Source of the DNA: JBGOTP01 sp963717075
GTDB taxonomy: Bacteria > Acidobacteriota > Vicinamibacteria > Vicinamibacterales > CAVVIG01
Assembly: GCA_963717075.1 (NCBI GenBank)
Contig: CAVQVI010000002.1
Coordinates: 122,218-186,217 of the forward strand
DNA: 64,000 bases
Direction: 5' to 3'
Part shown: positions 26,256 through 34,284 of the stretch, one piece after another
How the letters are laid out: the number at the start of each line of letters is the position of its first letter
Position numbering within the stretch: the stretch's first letter is position 1
Notes under the pieces: model-generated
Seen by the model: only the letters and a program-made list of their open reading frames with translations
The model's database searches: none
Told to the model about the DNA's origin: nothing
Made by a program: the position numbers and the translations under genes

Positions 26256-26314
26256 ACGAAACGTTAGTACATGAATTCACTGTACTTCGGCGCGGGAAAT
26301 CGGTACGGTGAGGC

Positions 26315-27397
26315 ATGTTCATGCCCACCATGTGCGTGGTGCTGCCCGCCGCGGACCGCGCGCAATTGGCGCACGTGGTCGCGAATGGCAACACGCCGCA
26401 GAAACTGGCCGTTCGGGCCACCATCCTGCTGATGCTGGCCGATCAGGTGCGGCCCTCGCATATTGCGACGCGATTGGCCCTGAGCCGGAATCACGTGCAT
26501 TACTGGATGCGGCGGTACGTGGCCGCCGGCGTCGGCGGCGTGCTGCACGATGCGCCGCGGCCCGGTCGCCGGAAACGGATCACGGCCGAGCAGGTCGCCA
26601 CCATTGTGGACGCCACCCTCAGGACCCGGCCGCCTGCGGCGACGCACTGGAGCACGCGCACGATGGCAAAGGCGCAAGGGATCAGTGAAGGGATGGTCCG
26701 GCGCATCTGGCATCAACATGGATTGCAGCCGCATCGGGTGACCCGATTCAAATTGTCGAAAGACCCGCGGTTTGTCGACAAGCTGCGGGATGTCGTGGGG
26801 CTGTATCTCAATCCGCCCAACAAAGCGGTGGTCTTCTGCGTCGATGAGAAGAGTGGGATTCAGGCCTTGGATCGGACGCGCCCGGTACTGCCGCTCATGC
26901 GCAAGGTGCCGGAGCGGCAAACCCACGATTACATCCGCCACGGGACCACGTGTTTGTATGCCGCGCTGCGGATCCTGGATGGCGCCGTCCTCGGGACGTG
27001 CCGCCCGAAGCGCGACACCAAAGAATTCCTGCGGTTTCTCGACCGGCTCGAGGCGGCGACGCCCGCCGACCACGCGATTCACGTCATCCTCGACAATTTG
27101 AGCACGCACAAAAGTCCACCCGTTCACCACTGGCTCGGCCGTCATCCGCGCGTCCACTTTCATTTCATTCCCACCAGCAGCTCCTGGCTCAACTTGGTCG
27201 AGCGCTGGTTCGGGGAAATCACTCGCGAGCGCATTCGCCGCGGCACCTTCGAGAGCGTCGCCGGTCTCGTGGCCGCCATCGACGGCTATCTCGCCCACTA
27301 CAACACCGCGCCCCGGCGTTTCATTTGGACCAAGGACGCGGACACCATCTTGGCCAAAATTGACCGGTGTCCGAAAGTGTTAAACGCAGGAGACTAG
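26315..27397 (+). CDS. IS630-family transposase
   Basis: 360-residue DDE recombinase that excises and inserts the element. The N-terminal helix-turn-helix is at about 30-70 (TRLALSRNHVHYWMRRYVAAG) and a second DNA-binding segment at about 90-140. The catalytic triad is Asp177 (FCVDEKSG), Asp260 (VILDNLSTHK) and Glu296 (NLVERWFGE), with 35 residues between the last two, close to the IS630 pattern. The open frame runs straight through the right inverted repeat; its TAG stop at 27395-27397 consists of the TA target duplication plus the next host base, so the element itself carries no stop codon in this frame. Confidence 0.92.
   Translation: MFMPTMCVVLPAADRAQLAHVVANGNTPQKLAVRATILLMLADQVRPSHIATRLALSRNHVHYWMRRYVAAGVGGVLHDAPRPGRRKRITAEQVATIVDATLRTRPPAATHWSTRTMAKAQGISEGMVRRIWHQHGLQPHRVTRFKLSKDPRFVDKLRDVVGLYLNPPNKAVVFCVDEKSGIQALDRTRPVLPLMRKVPERQTHDYIRHGTTCLYAALRILDGAVLGTCRPKRDTKEFLRFLDRLEAATPADHAIHVILDNLSTHKSPPVHHWLGRHPRVHFHFIPTSSSWLNLVERWFGEITRERIRRGTFESVAGLVAAIDGYLAHYNTAPRRFIWTKDADTILAKIDRCPKVLNAGD
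27384..27394 (-). repeat. IS630 right terminal inverted repeat
   Basis: ACGCAGGAGAC, exact reverse complement of the left end, followed by TA. It is also coding, specifying the last residues (NAGD) of the transposase. Confidence 0.85.
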
Positions 27398-27458
27398 TGT
27401 CTACCTGCCCGTACGCGTTCTTGGCACGGCGCGGCGGCGAGGCAGGAGGTAGGACACC

Positions 27459-27818
27459 ATGGCTCTCGGGATTTACTTTGCACTGACGGGGATGACCGTC
27501 GAGAAATACGGCGAGGTCGTCAAGCGGCTGAACAAGGCTGGGGCCCAGCATCCGGCCGGACGCACCTACCACGCATCCTTTGGCACGCCGGACAAGCTGT
27601 CGGTCTTCGATGTGTGGACGTCGCAGGCGGCGTTCGACAAGTTTGGCCAGACCTTGATGCCGATTCTGCAGCAGGTTGGTGTCGATCCAGGTCAGCCGAG
27701 CGTGATGGAGATCCACAACACGATCACCCCGCCGGCGAAAGCGCGGCCTGCAAAGGCACGCGCCAAAGCCAAGCCGGCCGCGGCCCGTCGGCGTGCGCGG
27801 CCCCGCAAGGGGCGGTGA
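27459..27818 (+). CDS. Small alpha/beta-barrel-like protein with Lys/Ala/Arg-rich tail
   Basis: 119 residues. Residues 1-88 look like a dimeric ferredoxin-like (antibiotic monooxygenase-type) fold: GIYFALTGMTVEKYGEVVKRL, YHASFGTPDKLSVFDVWTSQAAFDKFGQTLMPIL. The remaining 30 residues are a repetitive basic tail (AKARPAKARAKAKPAAARRR), which could bind nucleic acid or be disordered. AGGAGGT precedes ATG 27459. Function unknown; the fold is an inference from residue pattern. It lies just after the IS element and before the decayed DUF1326 gene. Confidence 0.7.
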   Translation: MALGIYFALTGMTVEKYGEVVKRLNKAGAQHPAGRTYHASFGTPDKLSVFDVWTSQAAFDKFGQTLMPILQQVGVDPGQPSVMEIHNTITPPAKARPAKARAKAKPAAARRRARPRKGR

Positions 27819-27845
27819 CGCCGGAGGCGGATCAGCGACTGCAAG

Positions 27846-28105
27846 GTGCGCGAAGACGAAGCACGGCGATATCTGACCGATCTTGACTGGCGAGTCTCCG
27901 GTTCGTACTTCGAGGCTTGTAACTGCGATGCGATCTGTCCCTGCCGGCGCCAGGGAGGCCGCAAGCTGACGACTGGTTCCACCTACGGCGTGTGTGATTT
28001 CGCGCTCTCATGGCGCATCAGGTGGCCGACGATCCCTTGCGGTGGAAGGTCCACGGCCGGTGCGGCTTTACGTCGGACTTCGACTATGCGTCGGATGCTA
28101 CATGA
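27846..28105 (+). pseudogene. DUF1326 gene with internal deletion
   Basis: From GTG 27846 the frame reads WRVSGSYFEACNCDAICPC and TTGSTYGVCDFALSWRI, the characteristic N-terminus of DUF1326 proteins with its CxCxxxCPC cluster. The frame then loses similarity. The +1 frame from about 28013 reads DDPLRWKVHGRCGFTSDFDYASDAT and stops at 28103-28105, which resembles the C-terminal end of the same family. A DUF1326 protein is about 200 residues, so roughly 120 residues between the two parts are missing. The stop overlaps the start of the DUF2182 remnant (ATGA), preserving the ancestral operon junction. Confidence 0.6.
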
Positions 28106-28239
28106 GAGGCGTCTAAGGAGCCGCGCTGACCGCCTTCGTTCTGCTCGAGAAGATCGGGCCGGCCGGCACCATCGTGTGGCGCGTGGCAGGCGCAGCCATG
28201 GCGCTCGTCTGGATTGTCTTGATCGTCGCGAAGGTCTGA
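28102..28239 (+). pseudogene. DUF2182 membrane protein remnant (start and C-terminus only)
   Basis: ATG 28102 opens MRGV and then hits TAA. In the same frame the sequence GAALTAFVLLEKIGPAGTIVWRVAGAAMALVWIVLIVAKV continues to TGA at 28237. This ending matches the last two helices of DUF2182 metal-binding membrane proteins (ALVLLEKxxPxGxxxxRxxG), which are commonly encoded next to DUF1326. About 200 residues are missing. With the DUF1326 gene it forms a two-gene operon in which both genes have lost their middles. Confidence 0.5.
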
Positions 28240-28252
28240 CCGCCGCGATTCG

Positions 28253-28495
28253 CTAGGTCCGGTTCCCTCCACGACCACGTTGTTCGCGCATGGCGCCAAC
28301 GCTGGAATACGTCGAGACACAATACGGCACCAGCACCGTTAACGCGATGCGCACACCTCGCCCGAGCGAGAAATCGCCCCGCAAGAGGGCATCGCCGTGA
28401 TTGATGGCCACAAGCACGGTGCCGACCACGACGGCAACGGCAAACGCCCGCCGCACGACCGATGGACTCGTCGCCAATCGAAGCCATTCCATCAT
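28253..28495 (-). CDS. nrtS: NrtS-like small nitrate/nitrite transporter
   Basis: 80-residue membrane protein with two helices: VVRRAFAVAVVVGTVLVAINHGDALL and RIALTVLVPYCVSTYSSVGAM. The motif INxGD-ALL followed by VPYCVSTY is the hallmark of NrtS, a small nitrate/nitrite permease first described in cyanobacteria. It acts in the inner membrane. It is on the minus strand between the DUF2182 remnant and the carboxymuconolactone decarboxylase-like gene. No nitrate assimilation genes are nearby, so its role here is inferred from sequence alone. Confidence 0.7.
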   Translation of the reverse strand: MMEWLRLATSPSVVRRAFAVAVVVGTVLVAINHGDALLRGDFSLGRGVRIALTVLVPYCVSTYSSVGAMREQRGRGGNRT

Positions 28496-28519
28496 ACGAA
28501 GGCGGCCGGCCGTTCACTG

Positions 28520-29161
28520 CTAGAAGGGAAACGCCGCCAGAGGCGGCTTGCTCCCCGCAGGCAGCGCAGTACGAGCCGTGTTCATCACCATCGCGAGCAT
28601 CGCGTAGTAGCCCGAGAGGCTCGATGCTTCGACGATGCCGGCCTCGCCGAATTTTGCCAGCGCGCGCGCGTACGTCGCGTCGCTGACGGAGTGATTGTGC
28701 TGAAGCTCGGTGATGAGGTCGTACAGAATCGCTTCGTCCTCGGCCATCCGATCGGGGCGGCGTCCGTCCGTGATCGCGGCGATGATGTCCGACTTGAGGC
28801 CGGCCTTGATGGCCAGCGGCTGGTGCGCGTTCCACTCGTACTGTTGCGTCCAGTGACGCGCCGTGACGAGGATGACGAGCTCCGCCTGTCGCTGCTCGAG
28901 CACGCATCGCGCTTGCACGTGCTGACGCCACTTGAACGCGAGGTCCATCAGCTCGGGAACACGCAGCAGCACGCTGAATGGCCCGGTCGGTGCCGAATTG
29001 CGCGCGGCTCTGAAGTCCGCCACAGCTTTCTGCTGCGCCTCCGTCATGCGCTCGGCGGGAATAGGTGGCAGGCGCTCTTGTGCGTGCACGCTGGCGGAGA
29101 ACAGCGCCACGCAGACAGACGCCGACAGGATCGCGCGGTCGGTGATCGAGCTTCGTTTCAT
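28520..29161 (-). CDS. Carboxymuconolactone decarboxylase-family protein, exported
   Basis: 213 residues with a signal peptide (MKRSSITDRAILSASVCVALFSASVHAQ). The body is all-helical and fits the CMD/AhpD-like fold: NSAPTGPFSVLLRVPELMDLAFKWRQHV, EQRQAELVILVTARHWTQQYEWNAH, KAGLKSDIIAAITDGRRPD. The H-W-x-Q-x-Y-E-W-x-x-H segment matches the usual active region, but the CxxC of peroxidase-type AhpD members is absent. AGGAGGG lies directly upstream. The export signal is common in acidobacterial members; the substrate is unknown. Confidence 0.85.
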   Translation of the reverse strand: MKRSSITDRAILSASVCVALFSASVHAQERLPPIPAERMTEAQQKAVADFRAARNSAPTGPFSVLLRVPELMDLAFKWRQHVQARCVLEQRQAELVILVTARHWTQQYEWNAHQPLAIKAGLKSDIIAAITDGRRPDRMAEDEAILYDLITELQHNHSVSDATYARALAKFGEAGIVEASSLSGYYAMLAMVMNTARTALPAGSKPPLAAFPF

Positions 29162-29325
29162 GGCTCCCTCCTAAGGTCCTTTCCGGCGACACGATTCTGA
29201 CTCAATTGCGCCCCGCGTGATGAGAGTTCCCCGCAGGATTCGCGTGCGACAGCAAGTACGGATCGCATCGACCAAGACCCTATCCGCGGACGACCACAAG
29301 GTCAAATCCATGTAGCCGCAAACAG

Positions 29326-29472
29326 ATGTTTGGCAGTCGCGGATTGGACCCGCTTGGGCTCGTACATGCCCCTATTGGTATAGGAGCGCTCATCCTCGGG
29401 CTTGCGGTGCTCTGGTCGCGGCAGGGGACGCGCCTCCACCGAGGCACATCTTGGCGCATTGGGTGTCTAATG
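29326..29472 (+). pseudogene. DUF2306 membrane protein, N-terminal remnant
   Basis: From ATG 29326 the frame reads GLVHAPIGIGALILGLAVLW then SRQGTRLHRGTSWRIGCLM, resembling the first helix and the KGTxxHRxxGxxYxxSM loop of DUF2306 proteins. After that, similarity stops and the next gene's ribosome binding site begins. The remaining three helices are gone. The call rests on residue pattern only. Confidence 0.45.
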
Positions 29473-29488
29473 TTCGGCAGGAGGAGCG

Positions 29489-30397
29489 ATGGCTATTTTC
29501 GGAAGCGTCCTCTTCGTCTTGTCCTTCGCAGCGGCAGAACAATTGCCCACGGAGCCCGCACCGCGCCAAGCGGCATGCCTTCAAGCCTTGGCCGTGAGCA
29601 TCGACCGAGCCGCGGGCGAAATATGTTTTGGCGAAGAAGCCGGTCGGCTGGCAGGTGGTGCTCCGAAAGAGAGCACCCAGAGGACCCGTCAGTTGGAAAC
29701 CGCAGCCGACCATTACCGCAAAGCCGTGAGCTTGTCGTCAAAAGTCGAGAACAAGGTGCGTGCGCTCGATTTACTCACACAGTCCTACGACGCCCAGCAC
29801 CTGAACGATCCAAAACGGATGGAACAGGCGCTGCGTGAGCGAATCAGCCTGACACCGGACGACCTTGCCCCCGTGTATCGGCTGGCACGATTGCAGGAAG
29901 ATGAAGGGCTCATCGACCTAGCGGAACAGACGTTGCTGGATGCGAGACATCAACACCCGGACGCCGTTGAGCCAAACAGGATGTTGGCGCAGTTCTATGT
30001 GCGGCGTGTCGCCACGCTGCACAAGGAAGAGTTGCAGAAGCAGCCACCGGCGGCGAGCGGTCCCGGTGAACGTGACGAGAATGGCATCTATCGTGTGGGT
30101 GGCTCGGTGGCGCAACCGTCACGATTGGATGTGCCTCAATATCCTACCGACGCACAGTCAGCCGGTATCAAAGGCGTCGTCGTTGCCGAAATCGTCATTG
30201 ACCCATCCGGCAACGTGGCGGATGCGAAGATTGTTCAGTCGATACCGCTACTGGACGAAGCAGCACTTCAAGCCGTTCGCAACTGGCGCTTTGTTCCGAG
30301 CGTCGTCAACGGTGAGGCCGTTCCCGTGAGGATGAACGTCACGGTGAACTTCACGCTGCCACCAACAGCGCCATCACCACCACCGCAGCGCCGGTGA
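29489..30397 (+). CDS. TonB-family protein with TPR-like N-terminal region
   Basis: 302 residues. An N-terminal hydrophobic segment (MAIFGSVLFVLSFAAAEQL) acts as signal or anchor. Residues about 60-185 are helical and TPR-like (AADHYRKAVSLSS, PVYRLARLQEDEGLIDLAEQTLLDARHQHPDAVE). Residues 205-290 are a TonB C-terminal domain: YPTDAQSAGIKGVVVAEIVIDPSGNVADAKIV and LLDEAALQAVRNWRFVPSVVNGEAV. TonB domains contact outer-membrane receptors, and receptors are encoded at 2 and 21 kb. There is no Pro-rich spacer of the E. coli type; the TPR part may replace it. AGGAGGAG precedes the ATG. Confidence 0.82.
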   Translation: MAIFGSVLFVLSFAAAEQLPTEPAPRQAACLQALAVSIDRAAGEICFGEEAGRLAGGAPKESTQRTRQLETAADHYRKAVSLSSKVENKVRALDLLTQSYDAQHLNDPKRMEQALRERISLTPDDLAPVYRLARLQEDEGLIDLAEQTLLDARHQHPDAVEPNRMLAQFYVRRVATLHKEELQKQPPAASGPGERDENGIYRVGGSVAQPSRLDVPQYPTDAQSAGIKGVVVAEIVIDPSGNVADAKIVQSIPLLDEAALQAVRNWRFVPSVVNGEAVPVRMNVTVNFTLPPTAPSPPPQRR

Positions 30398-30505
30398 CGT
30401 CGCGACTTGCGCTTCAATCAAAGCGTCGCCGACCAGCGTGCGCGGAGATCGGAGCGGTGGCGTTGAACACTACCTGCACCTCTGATTGGCCGATCATGCG
30501 TTACG

Positions 30506-30910
30506 ATGAGCCACGGCGCGATGGCACACAGGAGCAGCTTCAAGGCGGTCGAATCCATCGGCCGCACCTTGCCCGACGTGGAAGTGACGTCCGCATGGGG
30601 TCAGCCCGCACTGAAGGTGCGCGGGAAGATGTTCGTGTGCATCGCGTCCCACAAGTCCGCCGAGCCGAACACACTGGCGGTGATGATGGACTTCGCTGAC
30701 CGGGACGCGCTCATTGAAGACGACCCTGACACCTACTACCTGAAAGAGCACTACCTGAACTACCCGTGTGTTCTCGTCCGGCTGTCACGGGTGCGTGCCG
30801 ACGCGCTCCGGGACCTCATCACGGGCGCGCACCGCTTCGTGGGCGCCAAGGTGCGAAGGAAGTCCGTCCGAGGTGGTGGCCGTGGAGCAGCTCGACGGCC
30901 ACATCGATGA
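30506..30910 (+). CDS. MmcQ/YjbR-family protein
   Basis: 134 residues matching the MmcQ/YjbR fold (double-wing DNA-binding-like): RTLPDVEVTSAWGQPALKVRGKMFVCI, LAVMMDFADRDALIEDDPDTYYLKEHYLNYPCVLVRLSRV, and the C-terminal helix ADALRDLITGAHRFVGAK. Members are small cytoplasmic proteins of uncertain function. The start may be ATG 30521 instead (MAHRSSFK); neither has a clear Shine-Dalgarno. The Arg/Gly-rich last 15 residues look unlike the family and may reflect a frameshift near the end. Confidence 0.8.
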   Translation: MSHGAMAHRSSFKAVESIGRTLPDVEVTSAWGQPALKVRGKMFVCIASHKSAEPNTLAVMMDFADRDALIEDDPDTYYLKEHYLNYPCVLVRLSRVRADALRDLITGAHRFVGAKVRRKSVRGGGRGAARRPHR

Positions 30911-31047
30911 TGCCTGCGGCGTTGATCGTGGTTCCGAGGATCAGGGTATTGGAAGGAACAATTGAGCGTGACAGCTCATCAATGCACAAGTTTCACTTGA
31001 CGTTTCGGCTCGCGACAGCGCAGCCTTCGTAGTTCGAGGAGGACGTC

Positions 31048-31186
31048 ATGCCACAACTGGTCTCACCGCATGAAGAGAAAGTCAAGGGCGCGAGCTTACG
31101 AAGGACACTTCCATGATTTGCTCAACGACATCGACAAGGAAGTGATGATGAAGGATATCCTGAGCTGGATCGACGCGCGGCTGTAA
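31048..31186 (+). pseudogene. Lysophospholipase/monoacylglycerol-lipase C-terminal remnant
   Basis: The frame ending TAA at 31184-31186 reads RAYEGHFHDLLNDIDKEVMM followed by KDILSWIDARL, the typical end of alpha/beta hydrolases of the monoacylglycerol lipase type (YEGxxHDLLND, with the catalytic His). Just upstream, GGAGGACGTC and ATG 31048 open a short frame (MPQLVSPHEEKVKG) one base out of phase. So a start region and the last ~30 residues remain, while the core with the nucleophile is missing. Confidence 0.5.
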
Positions 31187-31218
31187 GCCGGTGATGTCGA
31201 AGAGAGAAGGACTGCAAA

Positions 31219-32049
31219 ATGAGCACGATCACTGTCGGCAAAGAGAACTCCACATCGATCGATCTGTATTACGAGGACCATGGGTCGGGATCGCCGGTCG
31301 TGCTGATTCACGGGTGGCCGCTGAGCGGGGCGTCGTGGGAAAAGCAGACGGCCGCGCTCCTCGCCGCCGGGCATCGCGTGATCACCTACGATCGCCGCGG
31401 CTTCGGCCGTTCGAGCAAGCCTGGTATCGGCTACAACTACGACACGTTCGCGGCCGATCTCGACAAGCTGCTGAAGAAGCTCGATCTCAAGAAGGTCGCG
31501 CTGGTCGGGTTCTCGATGGGGTCCGGCGAGGTCACGAGATACCTCGGGAAATACGGCAGCAAGCGCGTCCGCAAAGCGGTGCTCATCGGCACGCTCGGAC
31601 CGTATCTGGTCAAGGCGGCCGACAATCCGGAAGGCGTGGATGCCAAAGTGTTCGAGGGCATCAAGGCCGCGATTCGCGCGGACCGTCCGGCGTTCCTGAT
31701 GGAGTTCCTGCGCAACTTCTACAACTACGACGTCACCGGCGGGAAGCTCGTGAGCGAACGCGTGCTCGAAGACAACTGGAACGTCGCCGCCGGCGCCTCC
31801 GCCATCGGGACCGTGGCGTGCGTCGACTGCTGGATCGAGGACTTCCGCAAGGACATCCCGAAGAACAACGTGCCGACGCTCATCCTGCACGGCGATGCCG
31901 ACCGCATCCTGCCGCCAGATGCCACGTCCAGGAGGCAGGCCAAGATGATCAAGAACGTCAAGTTCGTCGAGCTGCCTGGCGGGCCGCACGGCGTGCTGTG
32001 GACGCACGCCGACCGAATCAACTCGGAGCTGGTGAGCTTTCTCTCGTAA
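31219..32049 (+). CDS. Alpha/beta hydrolase, cofactor-free haloperoxidase/arylesterase type
   Basis: 276 residues, cytoplasmic. The family layout is complete: VVLIHGWPLSGASWEKQ (oxyanion HGWP), VITYDRRGFGRSSKP, nucleophile elbow GFSMGSGEV, acid in ILHGDADRILP, His in GGPHGVLWTHAD. These motifs match non-heme chloroperoxidases, which act as esterases and perhydrolases. The true substrate is unknown. The gene starts 32 bases after the lysophospholipase remnant, and the flavoprotein gene follows 130 bases later on the same strand. Confidence 0.88.
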   Translation: MSTITVGKENSTSIDLYYEDHGSGSPVVLIHGWPLSGASWEKQTAALLAAGHRVITYDRRGFGRSSKPGIGYNYDTFAADLDKLLKKLDLKKVALVGFSMGSGEVTRYLGKYGSKRVRKAVLIGTLGPYLVKAADNPEGVDAKVFEGIKAAIRADRPAFLMEFLRNFYNYDVTGGKLVSERVLEDNWNVAAGASAIGTVACVDCWIEDFRKDIPKNNVPTLILHGDADRILPPDATSRRQAKMIKNVKFVELPGGPHGVLWTHADRINSELVSFLS

Positions 32050-32180
32050 TCAACTCGACTGGCGTGTCGAAACGTTGTGGGCGAGCACCGGTCAGGCGAC
32101 GGAAAGCCGATGCCCCGCGCCTCCCTCGGCTGGCGTTCGCCGACGTCTGTTCGCTACCGTAGCGGTGGAGGGTCACGTTC

Positions 32181-33858
32181 TTGATCGATCCCGATACGTC
32201 AGTGGGGTTGCAGCCCGTGGCGCCGTCTCCGAGCGAACGTCTGTTTCCGACGTTGACGGACGCGCAAGTCGCGCGGATCGCGACACGGGGGAGGCGCCGC
32301 CCGACCGCCCAGGACGAGGTGCTGGTCGAGGGCGGGGACAAGACCGCTCCGTTCTTCGTGGTCGTTCGCGGTGCGTTGCAGGTGTTCGACCTCAAACACA
32401 CGCTCATCGTCACACACCGGCCCGGCCAATTCTCGGGCGAGGTCTCGATGATCACGGGCCGCAGAGCCATGGCGCGGATCCGCGTGAGCGAGCCGGGCGA
32501 AGTGGTCGAGCTCAATCGCGAACAGCTGCTCGCCCTCGTGCAGACCGACGCCGAGTTGAGCGAGATTCTCATGCGGGCGTTCATCTTGCGCCGTCTCGAG
32601 CTGATCGCGAGGGACCTCGGCGATGTCGTCGTGATTGGCTCGACCCACTGCGCCGGCACGCTGCGGGTGAAGGAGTTCCTGACGCGCAACGGCCACCCGT
32701 TTCACTACATCGACCTCGATCGCGATGCCGACGCGCAGACGCTGCTCGATCAGTTTCACGTGAGCGCGGCAGATGTGCCAGTGCTGATCTGCCGCGGCGA
32801 CGCCGTGCTGCGGAATCCGAGCAACCAGAAGATCGCCGAGTGTCTCGGGTTCAACGACGCCATCGATCAGACGCGCGTCAGCGATCTGGTGATCGTCGGC
32901 GCGGGACCGGCGGGGCTGGCGGCTGCCGTGTACGGCGCGTCCGAGGGCCTCGACGTCCTCGTGCTCGAATCGAGCTCGCCCGGCGGCCAGGCTGGCTCGA
33001 GCTCCAGAATCGAAAACTATCTCGGGTTTCCGACAGGCATTTCAGGACTGGACCTGACCGGGCGCGCGTACGCGCAGGCCCAGAAGTTCGGCGCGCAGAT
33101 CATGATCGCCAAAGGCGCAACCGGGCTGGCCTGCGACCGGCAGCCGTACGCGCGTGAAGATCGATGGCGGGGCGCATCTCTCGGCGCGCGCGGTGATCAT
33201 CGCCACCGGGGCCGAATACCGCAGGCCGTCGCTCGAGAACCTCTCGCAGTTCGAAGGCGCGGGCGTGTACTACGGCGCGACGCCGATGGAGGCGCAGCTG
33301 TGCGCGGGCGAGGAGGTCATCGTCGTCGGCGGCGGCAATTCCGCGGGACAGGCGGCGGTGTTTCTCGCGCAGACCGCCAAGCGCGTGCACATGCTGGTTC
33401 GCGGCGACGGGTTGGCGGACACGATGTCGCGCTATCTCATTCGCCGCATCGAGGACAACCCGGCGATCGTCCTGCGCACGCGCACGGAGATCGTCGCGCT
33501 GGAAGGCAACGGGCATCTCGAACGCGTCCGGTGGCGTGACGATCGAACCGGCGGATCGAGACGAACGACATCCGGCACGTGTTCATGATGACCGGCGCGG
33601 TGCCGAACACCGGCTGGCTCGAGCGATGCCTCGTGCTCGACGACGAGGGGATTCATCAAGACAGGTCCGGACCTGTCGCACGATGATCTGGCGTCGGCGG
33701 GTTGGCCGCTGAGCAGGCCGCCCTTTCTTCTCGAAACCAGCCGACCCGGCGTTTTTGCCGTCGGCGATGTGCGGGGCGGCAACGTCAAGCGGGTCGCGTC
33801 TGCGGTCGGCGAGGGATCAATTGCCATCGCATTTGTCCATCAGGTGCTTCACCAGTGA
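32181..33858 (+). CDS. FAD-dependent oxidoreductase with N-terminal cyclic-nucleotide-binding domain (three frameshifts)
   Basis: Thioredoxin-reductase-like flavoprotein. Residues about 15-140 are a cNMP-binding domain (FFVVVRGALQVFDLKHTLIV, GQFSGEVSMITGRRAMARI). Residues 150-225 form a thioredoxin/glutaredoxin-like segment, and the rest binds FAD and NAD(P)H (GAGPAGLAAAVYGASEG, GGQAGSSSRIENYLGFPTG, ATGAEYRRP, VVGGGNSAGQAAVFLAQTAK, VFAVGDVRGGNVKRVASAVGEG). Where TrxR has CATC, this protein has GVYYGATPMEAQLC, so the redox disulfide is absent. Frames break near 33150, 33556 and 33650, each with sequence resuming at once, pointing to indel errors. The true end is TGA 33856-33858. It may sense a nucleotide or redox signal. 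Confidence 0.82.
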
Positions 33859-34284
33859 GGACTGTACATGCCGGATCAGGGCTGCGCGCACCGCCATACG
33901 TTCCAGCGCAGGACGATTCATTTCTTCGCATCCGCCGCCTTGAATCGCAACAAGTGGTGATATCACGTCGAGATATTCCCGTTCACAAGGCACGCAGGTG
34001 CAATTGCACGCCTGGCGATCGCCACTACCAGTGGCATGGACATCGCACCTGGTCCGGTCGCACGCGAGATCGGGAATGCGCCATTTCTGATCTGACGGCT
34101 CTTCGACGAAGAGCGATGGTGCGCCGTCGTCTCGTGCCGGGGATTTGGTAACGCGTGCGAGCGAGGGCCGTGACGCGATCGCCTTGATGGATTGCTCCAC
34201 GAGTCACAGTCTTGTGGCGTGAAGCCCAGTGTGCGCACCCTCTACACCAAACGAGGCAGCGGGAATCCAGCTTAGAATGATGAT
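33859..34284. other. Intergenic region, no gene recognised
   Basis: About 425 bases before the ABC exporter operon. Short frames exist on both strands (the longest, minus 33817-34200, overlaps the flavoprotein end), but none shows a known domain or a convincing start. It presumably contains the operon promoter. Confidence 0.45.

Larger units (their letters stand above)
26245..27394 (+). mobile_element. IS630-family insertion sequence (1150 bp)
   Basis: The element is bounded by 11-base perfect terminal inverted repeats GTCTCCTGCGT (26245-26255) and ACGCAGGAGAC (27384-27394), each flanked by TA. This is the target dinucleotide duplicated by IS630 elements. It encodes one intact DDE transposase filling nearly the whole element, so it may still be mobile. 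It is inserted in an AraC regulator gene. Confidence 0.9.

Noticed and set aside
29326..29838. 170-codon ORF starting in the DUF2306 remnant
   Set aside because: Only the first ~48 codons are protein-like; the rest is an out-of-frame reading of the TonB-family gene.
33868..33960. Short plus-strand frame MPDQGCAH resembling the start of a UBP-type zinc finger
   Set aside because: Only the first few residues fit; the other Cys/His ligands are missing and it stops after 30 codons.
33817..34200. Minus-strand ORF with several Cys residues after the flavoprotein gene
   Set aside because: Overlaps the flavoprotein end, has no start signal and no recognisable zinc or redox motif.
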